The notes beneath the pieces are model-generated. The model saw only the letters and a program-made list of their open reading frames with translations, searched no databases and had not been told where the DNA came from. The translations under genes and the position numbers were made by a program. Positions 8,130 through 16,061 of a stretch of 35,199 bases of DNA are shown here, piece by piece. The first letter of the stretch is position 1; every line of letters begins with the position of its first letter. The stretch comes from Smithella sp. UBA2180 (GTDB lineage Bacteria; Desulfobacterota; Syntrophia; Syntrophales; Smithellaceae): positions 1 through 35,199 of the forward strand of contig DCVU01000114.1 of assembly GCA_002327415.1 (NCBI GenBank), in the 5' to 3' direction.

Positions 8130-8684
8130 ATGTTTTTTACCGAAGATATAATTGTAGACAGTTCGATGAGTTTTTCCGAAGCGATAGAAGGAATAAATGC
8201 GCCACTGGAGATAATCGATCTCTTATCAATGATAGATGTCTGCTACTATTCTTTTGACGGCAGAAAGCATCAGGGACAAATTATCGTCAACCGGGAACTG
8301 GAAGATGATGTTTATGACCTATTTAACCTTATTGAAAAGATTTTATTTCCTGTGGGAAAAGTTGTCCCCATCGTCGCTTATCAATGGAATGATCATAATT
8401 CCATGGCGGATAATAATTCTTCATCTTTCAATTTCAGGGTTATTGAAGGAACAACAAAATTATCCATGCACTCGCTGGGGAAAGCTCTCGATATAAATCC
8501 GGTGCAGAACCCGGTTGTTTATCCCAACGGCGTGGTTGCGCCGGCAGGTGCTAAGTATCTGCCGGAAGACAGAGGAACCTTCACGGCAGACAATCCCATT
8601 GTTCAAGAATTTCTCAGGCGCGGCTGGCACTGGGGCGGGAATTTTGAGCAGCCCAAAGACTATCATCATTTTGAGAAGCCATGA
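8130..8684 (+). CDS. M15-family peptidoglycan peptidase (D-Ala-D-Ala carboxypeptidase/L,D-endopeptidase-like)
   Basis: 184 residues with the zinc-ligand pattern of peptidase family M15: S112-M-H114-S-L-G-K-A-L-D121 (H and D seven apart), then WHWGGNF and the final ligand in YHHFE (H180). Family members cut D-Ala-D-Ala or L-Ala-D-Glu bonds in the peptidoglycan stem. The chosen start is the ATG at 8130, 9 bp after AAAGGG and 2 bp after the stop of the fusion gene, so the two are co-transcribed. A TTG at 8124 in the same frame is less likely. No signal peptide is visible, which is unusual for a wall hydrolase and suggests action on cytoplasmic fragments or export by another route. Confidence 0.85.
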   Translation: MFFTEDIIVDSSMSFSEAIEGINAPLEIIDLLSMIDVCYYSFDGRKHQGQIIVNRELEDDVYDLFNLIEKILFPVGKVVPIVAYQWNDHNSMADNNSSSFNFRVIEGTTKLSMHSLGKALDINPVQNPVVYPNGVVAPAGAKYLPEDRGTFTADNPIVQEFLRRGWHWGGNFEQPKDYHHFEKP

Positions 8685-8687
8685 GAA

Positions 8688-9419
8688 TTATTTCGGCCGG
8701 GCGACGATGATGCCCGTGAATTTTTTATTGGATTTTAAATAGGCAACGAGATTTTTTTTGGAAATGACGACATTGCCTTCTTTGCTGGTAGCATGTAGCA
8801 GATGCAGACTTTTCCCCTGCCATATGGCAAATCCCAGGTGTGCAACGTCCAGTCCTTCCTGGTTTGTGGTAAAGGCAAGGATATCGCCATTATATATTTT
8901 TGATCTTTGCGTGGTTACTTTATCTTTGTCAATTACAGAGAAAGTTTTGCGGGAAAGTTTCTTTTCTATCGCTGACATTCTGGCAAGTTGCGCTTTATCT
9001 TTGAGGGGCGTGTATAACTCTTGATGAGCAGTAATAAAATTAATTTTATTTTGTTGAGGTTTGCCGCCAAGACGACTAGACACGTCAGTTAAAATCCCCT
9101 TTTTTTCATTATCGCGCAACCAATCAGTGAAATAATGCAGGCGTGAGGAATAGTCATTCATCTTGCCCTGCCGATAACGGATTGATTTTAAATTTTTTCT
9201 GAATTCTGTTCTTGAAATTTTTCCGGAAGAGGCGCAGCGGGCGAGGGCCAGAACCGTTTCCACAAAAGTTGTGCAATCAAAAACGGATACATTGACAATC
9301 AGTTTTTCTTTGCCACGATTTTCAATCGTTCCTGTTTTGTAAGGCTTATTGATAAAAAAAAAGCCGATTTCTATTATCAGATTTCCGTAAGACAAATTGT
9401 CAAATTGTTTCCCTCTCAT
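8688..9419 (-). CDS. DUF1460 N-acetylmuramoyl-L-alanine amidase-like protein
   Basis: 243 residues matching the DUF1460 family (NlpC/P60-related cysteine hydrolases described as N-acetylmuramoyl-L-alanine amidase-like). The probable nucleophile is C49 in VFDCTTFVETVLAL. The companion histidine is probably H194 in VAHLGFAIW, with LHLLHATS following. DYSSRLHYFTDWLRDN is also family-typical. The gene ends 3 bp from the M15 peptidase stop, on the opposite strand, so the two are convergent. No signal peptide is found, and none is hidden upstream, because the frame upstream of the ATG reads through only non-hydrophobic sequence to a TAA. A muropeptide substrate is inferred from the family. Confidence 0.82.
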   Translation of the reverse strand: MRGKQFDNLSYGNLIIEIGFFFINKPYKTGTIENRGKEKLIVNVSVFDCTTFVETVLALARCASSGKISRTEFRKNLKSIRYRQGKMNDYSSRLHYFTDWLRDNEKKGILTDVSSRLGGKPQQNKINFITAHQELYTPLKDKAQLARMSAIEKKLSRKTFSVIDKDKVTTQRSKIYNGDILAFTTNQEGLDVAHLGFAIWQGKSLHLLHATSKEGNVVISKKNLVAYLKSNKKFTGIIVARPK

Positions 9420-9504
9420 GGTAATAAGCTTTTCCTTTACTGATTTCTAAATGATTATTCGGAACAAAGCAAATATTAAGATGAAATTTTTTTTAACAAA
9501 TTAT

Positions 9505-9542
9505 AAAAAAGAAAACGGTCAGCAGGGAAGCTGACCGTTTTC
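9505..9542 (-). terminator. Rho-independent terminator of rpsT
   Basis: A perfect 13-bp stem GAAAACGGTCAGC (9511-9523) / GCTGACCGTTTTC (9530-9542) encloses a 6-base loop. On the minus strand it is followed by TTTTTT. It lies downstream of rpsT in that gene's direction and upstream of the DUF1460 gene. Confidence 0.85.
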
Positions 9543-9554
9543 TTATAAATTATT

Positions 9555-9588
9555 ATTGATCCCGCGTCGCTACGCTCCTGGGATCAAT
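9555..9588. repeat. hairpin in the rpsT 3' spacer
   Basis: ATTGATCCC (9555-9563) and GGGATCAAT (9580-9588) form a perfect 9-bp stem with a 16-base loop. The following bases up to 9710 contain further weak inverted repeats (for example CTGATATAGT against ACTATCAG) but no gene. The element sits between the rpsT stop codon and its terminator, so it is probably transcribed. Confidence 0.5.
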
Positions 9589-9710
9589 TCCATTTGCGCT
9601 TCAAATTTCGTTTCACTCATTTTACCACGGCGCTGAACGTCTGATATAGTTCCACTTGCGTTTCGAGCTGCACTACGCTTGCTCTCAACGAGTGTCACTA
9701 TCAGCAAATG

Positions 9711-9974
9711 TCATTGAACAGCGTTGACTTTTTTAGTCAGTCTGGAAACTTTGCGTGAAGCATTTTTCTTATGAATTAAGCCTTTACTGGCTGCTTTATT
9801 CAATGCGGGGATAGCAGTTTTAAGCGCATTAATAGATTTTTCTTTATCCTTACTGTTTACATTTTCAATTACTGATTTAATCTTTGTTTTTAGTGCGGAC
9901 TTGGCGGCGATATTGTGCGCGCGGTTTTTTTTGTTCTGCCGATCACGTTTTTCTGCTGATTTATGTGTTGCCAA
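9711..9974 (-). CDS. rpsT: 30S ribosomal protein S20
   Basis: A small basic protein with the S20 pattern: THKSAEKRDRQNKKNRAHN at the N-terminus, then ALKTKIKSVIENV and a C-terminal GLIHKKNASRKVSRLTKKV. It binds 16S rRNA in the small subunit. The better start is the TTG at 9972-9974, giving M-A-T-H-K-S (87 residues), because AGGAGG at 9981-9986 stands 6 bases from it. An in-frame ATG two codons earlier touches the AGGAGG directly and is too close. A UUG start is also known for Escherichia coli rpsT, where it is linked to autoregulation. It has its own promoter and terminator. Confidence 0.95.
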   Translation of the reverse strand: MATHKSAEKRDRQNKKNRAHNIAAKSALKTKIKSVIENVNSKDKEKSINALKTAIPALNKAASKGLIHKKNASRKVSRLTKKVNAVQ

Positions 9975-10068
9975 AAGCATCCTCCTGAACTAAATTTTTT
10001 TAGAAAAGTTTTGTTAAATATTACCTTACTGCGTTTGTAATGTTTGAGTTTCCTTAAATAGGGTTTGT

Positions 10069-10098
10069 TGATTAGCCTAATTATTGGGGACTGTCAAG
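10069..10098 (-). promoter_or_regulatory. rpsT promoter
   Basis: On the minus strand TTGACA (complement of 10093-10098) is followed after 18 bp by TAATCA (10069-10074). It stands about 95 bp upstream of the rpsT start, leaving an AT-rich leader. Confidence 0.5.
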
Positions 10099-10191
10099 CA
10101 CAAACTGGATTATTCCCCCACCGTATCTCATTGTTTTTTATAGGAAAGTATAAAATTGCTTCAAAAGTTTTTAAAAAACACTTAAATTTTC

Positions 10192-10219
10192 TTGACATAA
10201 TGTTTTTTCTTTATATAAA
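10192..10219 (+). promoter_or_regulatory. strong sigma70-like promoter facing a gene remnant
   Basis: TTGACA (10192-10197), a 16-bp spacer and TATAAA (10214-10219) on the plus strand. The only thing downstream is a decayed GGDEF fragment and the antisense side of pyrG. About 40 bp downstream lies a 19-bp near-perfect palindrome, ATTTCTGTG-A-CACAGAAAT (10261-10279). It could be a leftover promoter, or could drive a small or antisense RNA. Confidence 0.45.
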
Positions 10220-10260
10220 CAGACCATCTGTATACTTCCAGAGAACATAAGTTTCATCGA

Positions 10261-10416
10261 ATTTCTGTGACACAGAAATCAGGGGAAAAATCCGATAATA
10301 ATACAGAAATACGGCAGGAAGACCTGTCTCTTTTGAAAAAATCAGATATGGCCATGTATGCTGTAAAAACACAAGGGCGCAACAATTACATGTTTTTCTC
10401 TAATGTTATCAGGTAA
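10261..10416 (+). pseudogene. C-terminal remnant of a GGDEF (diguanylate cyclase) domain
   Basis: The frame ending at TAA 10414-10416 encodes LSLLKKSDMAMYAVKTQG followed by RNNYMFF. This is the signature tail of GGDEF domains (usually LL..ADMAMY.AK..GRN.Y.FF). The GG(D/E)EF active-site motif and everything before it are missing: upstream the frame meets a stop at 10216-10218, and there is no plausible start. So this is the last ~50 codons of a lost cyclic-di-GMP synthase gene. Its stop codon overlaps the end of pyrG on the other strand by 8 bp. The sequence from 9987 to 10260 holds only the two promoters noted here. Confidence 0.75.
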
Positions 10417-12055
10417 CCTTTGCGGATTTTTTCTTTTGTTTTATTTTCTGCTTCTTTTTTTGAGCGTTTTTCAAGGCGGCTTCAATGAATCTGACAAACA
10501 GCGGGTGAGGTTTAATCGGCCTGGATTTGAATTCCGGATGAAATTGACATCCCAGAAACCAGGGATGATCTTTTATCTCCACTATTTCCGCCAGGCGTCC
10601 GTCCGGTGATATGCCTGTAATGCGTAAGCCCTTATCGGTAACAGTCTTTTTATAATCATTGTTGAATTCATAACGGTGACGATGCCGCTCTGAGATTTTT
10701 TTCTGTCCATAGGCTGTAAAGGCGAAGGAATCCGGTTCGACAACACAAGGCCAGGCGCCCAGTCTCATGGAAGCGCCTTTTTCTTTGACATTGCGCTGCT
10801 CGGGCAACAGGTCGATTACCGGATAGGGAGTAGCGGGGTCAAATTCGGAACTGTTGGCTTTATTCAATCCGCAGATATTTCTGGCGTATTCCACGACGGC
10901 CATCTGCATTCCCAGACAAATTCCAAAGAATGGAATTTTTTTCTCCCGCGCGTACTGGACGGCAAGAATCATGCCTTCTATGCCGCGGATACCGAAACCT
11001 CCCGGAACCAGAACGGCGTCAACATCATGCAGGCTTGTACCCAGCCCTTCCGCTTCAATTTTTTCCGAATCAATAAACTTTAACTTTACCCGGCATTTGT
11101 TGGCGATGCCGCCGTGCACAAGCGCTTCATTGAGGCTTTTGTATGAATCGGTCAGGTTGACATACTTGCCGACAATGCCAATACATACCTCATCGGGAGG
11201 ATTGTTAAATCTGTTAACCACATCTTCCCAAACTTCCAGTTTCGGTTGTCCTGTCCAGATATTGAGAAGATCAACAATTTTGGCATCAAGCCCCTCCCGA
11301 TGGAAAATCAGTGGTACTTCATAGATACAGTTGACATCTTTAGCGGTAAAAACAGAATTGACTTCCACATTGCAGAAGAGCGCAATTTTGGATTTAATTT
11401 CCTCGGAAAGAAAATTTTCCGTCCGGCAAAGCAGAATATCCGGCTGAATGCCGATTTCTCTAAGCGCTTTGACGCTGTGCTGGGTGGGCTTTGTTTTGAC
11501 CTCGCCTGCTGTCTTGATAAGAGGCACCCATGTCAGGTGAATAAAAATAGCGTTTTCTCTTCCCGCTTCATTGCGGAACTGGCGTATTGCTTCCAGAAAG
11601 GGAAGGCTTTCGATATCTCCGACCGTGCCTCCTATTTCCACGATGGAAACATCGAAGCCGGTTGCCGTTTTTCGAATATAATCTTTTATTTCATTGGTAA
11701 TGTGGGGAATGACCTGCACGGTTTTACCCAGGTAATCGCCACGCCTTTCTTTGGTAATGACTGAATAATAAACCTGTCCGGTTGTGAGATTGTTACTCTT
11801 TCCCATGCACGTGGAGCAGAACCTCTCATAATGTCCCAGATCAAGATCGGTTTCCGCGCCGTCGTCGGTAACGAAGACTTCGCCATGCTGGAAAGGACTC
11901 ATTGTTCCGGGATCAACATTAATATAAGGATCAAGTTTTTGATTGCTAACTTTCAGCCCCCGGCATTCCAGTAGGGCTGAAATTGATGCCGCCGCCAATC
12001 CTTTACCCAGCGAAGAAAGAACGCCGCCAGTGACAAAAATAAATTTCGTTTTCAT
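10409..12055 (-). CDS. pyrG: CTP synthase
   Basis: Makes CTP from UTP, ATP and glutamine. Its 548 residues match the family length. The synthase domain opens with KFIFVTGGVLSSLGKG and QKLDPYINVDPGTMSP. The class I glutaminase domain follows, with the nucleophile C380 in FFGICLGMQ and a catalytic H-P-E near the C-terminus (GCQFHPEFKS). The lysine-rich tail (KKKQKIKQKKKSAK) is a mild extension. The ATG follows GAGGAG. It lies 77 bp downstream of the GlmS-like gene on the same strand and is probably co-transcribed with it. Both are glutamine-dependent, but that may be chance. Confidence 0.97.
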   Translation of the reverse strand: MKTKFIFVTGGVLSSLGKGLAAASISALLECRGLKVSNQKLDPYINVDPGTMSPFQHGEVFVTDDGAETDLDLGHYERFCSTCMGKSNNLTTGQVYYSVITKERRGDYLGKTVQVIPHITNEIKDYIRKTATGFDVSIVEIGGTVGDIESLPFLEAIRQFRNEAGRENAIFIHLTWVPLIKTAGEVKTKPTQHSVKALREIGIQPDILLCRTENFLSEEIKSKIALFCNVEVNSVFTAKDVNCIYEVPLIFHREGLDAKIVDLLNIWTGQPKLEVWEDVVNRFNNPPDEVCIGIVGKYVNLTDSYKSLNEALVHGGIANKCRVKLKFIDSEKIEAEGLGTSLHDVDAVLVPGGFGIRGIEGMILAVQYAREKKIPFFGICLGMQMAVVEYARNICGLNKANSSEFDPATPYPVIDLLPEQRNVKEKGASMRLGAWPCVVEPDSFAFTAYGQKKISERHRHRYEFNNDYKKTVTDKGLRITGISPDGRLAEIVEIKDHPWFLGCQFHPEFKSRPIKPHPLFVRFIEAALKNAQKKKQKIKQKKKSAKVT

Positions 12056-12132
12056 ATTCGCTCCTCAATACTTTCCACATATTCATGACTAAAAAAGATC
12101 AAATGCCTCGGACACAAGTTTGATAATAAAAT

Positions 12133-15100
12133 TTAATTATCTGTAATGACCAATTGTTTAATGCGCCCGGCCAGAGTTTCCACCGGTTCACTGAACAAAT
12201 CAGCGATCGGGAATTTTTCCAAATAACCGTCATCCCAGTTAATATTATATTCGTTGACCAGATTGCGGATGTCGTTGTAGCGGTAACCCAAGACGCCCTT
12301 CTTTTCGCCTGCGGGCAGAAATTCATTATAGTCTACATGGAGTAAAACGAGATTGCTGACAGATTCATTTTCTCCTAATATAGGCAAAATTACGATTGCC
12401 GCTCCGTCCGCCTTGCCCTTGCCGATATAAACGTGACCGGTACTGACAATTGTCCTTTTCGTTCCCATAAGCATTGTGGAAGTTTCCGCGCGCGATTTCA
12501 TATCTTTGGCCACTCCGCCTTTTTTTCGGATGGTAATGGTTGAACCTTCGGCGGGATTGCCCTGTGCATCGAGGTTATTAATATCATAAATGGTGTATCC
12601 TCGCACGCCGGAAATGGCAGGTTGGATTCTGCTTACGGTCATGACGTTTCTGTAGGTCATATCTTTGGCGGCAATTTTCAGTTCTTCCAGAAGATCGAAA
12701 ATGATTCCTTTGAGTTCCTTTTCTTTGCGGCTTGTACCGACTGTAACCGTTTTAGCCTGATGACGTATTGCGTCTATAGGTCTGGTCAATTCATCAATTG
12801 CCCGGTCAAGTGTTATATCCAGAAGATCAAGAGGCGAGGCAAAATCTTCGTCAGTCTTAAATTCATGGCGGAAATCTCCCAGCGGTAATTTGCCAGCGGC
12901 ATATTTCGCCAAAAGCACGACATCCGAAATTGTCCGTACGCCCAGCAGATTGAATGCCCCATTATTACGATGATGATTGAAAGATTGATAAAACTTATTA
13001 ATTATCTGGCGCAAGTGAACATCGGCAATTCTTTCGTAAAGCGAATAATTTTTTTTCGTTTGTTCAGCCATAGCCAAATTCAGGCTGTTTCTGAATTCTT
13101 TAAAAATAAGCGCTTCTTTATTAATACCGCAAGCGGCATAATAGCCCCACAAATGCCCCGCCATAGTATTGAGAATCACTGGCAGCGGCATGGGTGCCAC
13201 CGGAAGGGAAATTACGGCATCGGCAATCTTATCGAAGCGATTATCACCTTCATCGGCAAAAACAATAACCGCGGCCTTGTGCGCTTTGAATATGGCCACA
13301 TCCTTGGCGATATCTTCCGCGACTGCCCGAGGATTACCGGCGGCACAAACCAGAATTAAAGGTTCGGCTGACAAATCAATATGTTTTTTGTTTTCCACTA
13401 CATCGGAAGAAATAGTTTTATAGCAAAGTTCACTGAGTTTGATTCTAATTTCATCGGCCGCCGCTTTGTTTGGCCCGCTGCCCACTATCGCCCAGAATTT
13501 CTTCGCGGGAGCTTCTTTCACGGAGGTGGCAATTTGATCCCTTTTGACAAAAACCCTCTCCATCAGTTGCGGCGCGCCTTCCAGATTACGCAATTCCGCC
13601 ATGATATAATCATCTCTGCGGGCGGCTAATAGTTGGGCAAAGAATAGGGCCAAAATATGACCCGCGATAACCTGGGAATAAAAGGCCTTGGTGGAAGCAA
13701 CCGACATTTCAATATCGCGTCCGTCGCTGGTGTAAAATACTCCGTGCGATTTTGTAGTGATATCCGATTGTCTCCGATTGACGATGGAAATGATGAAAGC
13801 GCCGCGCTCTGCCGCCATGGCCACGGCGCGATTTGTATCAGTTGTTGTTCCGGACTGGGTAATGGGAATCACAAGGGAATCGGATAAATCATCCTTTAAG
13901 AAAAACCCGCTTAATTCGGAAGCAACTTTGCACATTATATTAATGTTCTTGTTTTTTAAATAACGCTCCAGGGCGTCAGCCACCGCCGCACCGGCTACAG
14001 CCGCCGTTCCATGTCCGATAACTATTATATTTTTGATAGCGCCGTTTTGAAGTCTTAAACGAATGGAGGCAGGAACAATATCTTCACCTAAATTAAAAAT
14101 GACCTGCGGCAAAGAATTATCCTTTACGGTCAGACGATATTTACCCCGCAGGGTTCTTTTAATCGAAATGGCGGATTCGGAAATTTCTTTGAGGAAAAAA
14201 TGAGGATAATCGCCGCGATCAATATCGCGCGTCGTAATTTCCGCCTTCTGCAAATCAATATCTTTTAAACTAATTTTGGTGCCATCGTAATAGCAACCAC
14301 TTGCTCCTTCCAGTCCTCCCGATGAGGCTTGATCCAAGACAAATATTTGTCCAGCTGCCCTGCTTTCATTATTGGTGGCTGTTTCACCATTCATTTTGAT
14401 GAAATGAGGCATCACTTCCACTAGCCCGTATAGTTCCGAAGAAAACATGTATTGATCAGAACTGATCCCGATGTAAATGGACTGGCCGCTGCCTTTGAGC
14501 GCTAAAAACATCTTGCCCGGTTCCAGATCACTGGTCATGGCAATTGCGTGTGAACCTTCGAAATCATTCACAGTCAGGCGAAACGATTCAGTGAGGTTTT
14601 GACCGGCTTTCAAATATTTCTCAATTTGCAGGGGAATAATTTTCGTATCCGTTGTGAGCTCCGGGGAAATCATTTCCGCCGGAAGCTCTGCGCGCAGAGC
14701 CTGGTAATTATCGATATCGCCGTTTAATACAACATTAATATGTGCGGCGGATTTGGGATAAAAAGGAAAGTACGAATTTTTCTGATCAAGTTTATAATTA
14801 TTGACGGGATGACAATTTTCTTCCGTAATCGAACCGACGGAAGCCCAGCGCGTATGGGTCAGCGCCGTTTCATAAAGCGTATCCAGTGCGGCAAAACACG
14901 GGAGGATTTGGTCTTTCTTAATTATCTGCCTGAGATCACCGACATTGCGTCCCAGTTCACCCACAATAGAAAAAGTTTTATAGGTAAAAGTCACTGTCGT
15001 TTTTTTTGCGGTGCCGGCATTTACATTTGCTGCAATCAGGATGGCGCCATTAACAAGGTCTTTCTCTTCAGCTCTCGTCAAATAATCTTCGTATAAGCCT

Positions 15101-15864
15101 TTTTCTTTCAGTTTAAGCAAAATGTTTTCCATGTCTTTTTCTTTTTCCAGAGTAAAGACAATTTGCAGTCCCGCAGAATCTCTGCCCCGGACTTCCAAAC
15201 GATCCAGTGCATTGAGCAACAAATTAATTTGCCGGTATTTTTTAAAGGACGCCGGTTTGAGTTCGGATATTTTTTTTGCTCCGGAAAGATCACAAATCTT
15301 CGGGAAATTAGCCAGGATATCTTTTTCTAAAATCCATTGGATATCTTTAAACAGAATAATCCGGCTGTTGATAATTTCCAGATCGGTGGAAGTAAATCTG
15401 GCGGCATTATCTTCCAGGATATTTTCTTCTTCCGCCAGAAATAATTTCATTTTTTCAACTAAACTGAGAAGCTTTTTGGATCTTTCAGCCTTGAAGAAAA
15501 GAAATTCTTGTTTACTTTCCTGCTTGAACTCCAATGTGGTTTTTTCCATGGAGTTGAGCGTTTCGAGTCCACCTAAGTATGCTTCCGCTATAATCTTTCC
15601 AGTCAAGGCATTTTTCAAACCAAAACCTTTGATCTTTTTCCACAATGCCGCCATATCAAAATCTTCGGTTAAGTCTGCAGATTTTTTATCGGTATGGAGA
15701 GTCATTAATCCGGCAAAACCGCAGTTAAGTTGAGAAGTCAAAACCGGAAAAAAAATTATTGCCGGAACGGAAACATTTGCCGGATGTTTTCCTATAAATA
15801 TTTGACAGACCGCAAGAAACCGGCCCATATTTTTTATGGTATTGAGCATTCGCGCAATAAACAT
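12133..15864 (-). CDS. giant GlmS-like glutamine amidotransferase/SIS-domain protein
   Basis: A 1243-residue relative of glucosamine-6-phosphate synthase, about twice the usual size. Glutaminase residues can be matched to GlmS: C48 (NCGFAGL), R226 (VRGRDSAG), R339-W340 (HTRWAS), N381-G382 (VVLNGDIDNY) and TTDTK. About 150 residues are inserted between the cysteine and RGRDSAG, and about 65 more before HTRWAS. The linker contains YPHFFLKEI; SIS domain 1 has ITQSGTTTDT and ASTKAF; SIS domain 2 keeps a likely E and H (KLSELCY, NKKHIDL). The GlmS-like end TRPIDAIRHQAKTVTV is followed by about 195 unrecognised residues. The ATG at 15864 has AGGAG 10 bp upstream; the cysteine would then need a 47-residue propeptide to be cut, as known for glutamate synthase and PurF. 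The product may be an amino sugar phosphate, but this is inferred. Confidence 0.75.
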   Translation of the reverse strand: MFIARMLNTIKNMGRFLAVCQIFIGKHPANVSVPAIIFFPVLTSQLNCGFAGLMTLHTDKKSADLTEDFDMAALWKKIKGFGLKNALTGKIIAEAYLGGLETLNSMEKTTLEFKQESKQEFLFFKAERSKKLLSLVEKMKLFLAEEENILEDNAARFTSTDLEIINSRIILFKDIQWILEKDILANFPKICDLSGAKKISELKPASFKKYRQINLLLNALDRLEVRGRDSAGLQIVFTLEKEKDMENILLKLKEKGLYEDYLTRAEEKDLVNGAILIAANVNAGTAKKTTVTFTYKTFSIVGELGRNVGDLRQIIKKDQILPCFAALDTLYETALTHTRWASVGSITEENCHPVNNYKLDQKNSYFPFYPKSAAHINVVLNGDIDNYQALRAELPAEMISPELTTDTKIIPLQIEKYLKAGQNLTESFRLTVNDFEGSHAIAMTSDLEPGKMFLALKGSGQSIYIGISSDQYMFSSELYGLVEVMPHFIKMNGETATNNESRAAGQIFVLDQASSGGLEGASGCYYDGTKISLKDIDLQKAEITTRDIDRGDYPHFFLKEISESAISIKRTLRGKYRLTVKDNSLPQVIFNLGEDIVPASIRLRLQNGAIKNIIVIGHGTAAVAGAAVADALERYLKNKNINIMCKVASELSGFFLKDDLSDSLVIPITQSGTTTDTNRAVAMAAERGAFIISIVNRRQSDITTKSHGVFYTSDGRDIEMSVASTKAFYSQVIAGHILALFFAQLLAARRDDYIMAELRNLEGAPQLMERVFVKRDQIATSVKEAPAKKFWAIVGSGPNKAAADEIRIKLSELCYKTISSDVVENKKHIDLSAEPLILVCAAGNPRAVAEDIAKDVAIFKAHKAAVIVFADEGDNRFDKIADAVISLPVAPMPLPVILNTMAGHLWGYYAACGINKEALIFKEFRNSLNLAMAEQTKKNYSLYERIADVHLRQIINKFYQSFNHHRNNGAFNLLGVRTISDVVLLAKYAAGKLPLGDFRHEFKTDEDFASPLDLLDITLDRAIDELTRPIDAIRHQAKTVTVGTSRKEKELKGIIFDLLEELKIAAKDMTYRNVMTVSRIQPAISGVRGYTIYDINNLDAQGNPAEGSTITIRKKGGVAKDMKSRAETSTMLMGTKRTIVSTGHVYIGKGKADGAAIVILPILGENESVSNLVLLHVDYNEFLPAGEKKGVLGYRYNDIRNLVNEYNINWDDGYLEKFPIADLFSEPVETLAGRIKQLVITDN

Positions 15865-16061
15865 TATTGTGAAACTCCTATTCCGAAAGCGAAGCGCAGC
15901 GGAATTGGTAAGTTGAACAATCCCGCGGAGCGGAGGGTAATGAGACCCAAGCTTCAGCAACAAAGTGCACTGAAGCTCGCAGGTCGAATTATACCGCATA
16001 AGCAGGTATTTAATACACCGCAGCGAGCTCGCGAATCTGTTTCCAAAGCTTGCTTTGGGGT
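15865..16061. repeat. repeat-containing spacer before the GlmS-like gene
   Basis: The frame of the GlmS-like gene stays open across this spacer, but its translation is unlike protein and is full of repeat sequence. A hairpin GCTTCAG (15951-15957) / CTGAAGC (15970-15976) is present. The right end carries a motif (minus strand CACGGGTATGAA...CC.AAGCAAGC) that also overlaps the stop codon of the HD-domain gene at 29731. Confidence 0.5.

Noticed and set aside
10065..10250. 61-codon plus-strand frame between rpsT and pyrG
   Set aside because: It is AT-rich, spans the two promoters and has no recognisable domain. The real coding trace in this spacer is the GGDEF tail in another frame.
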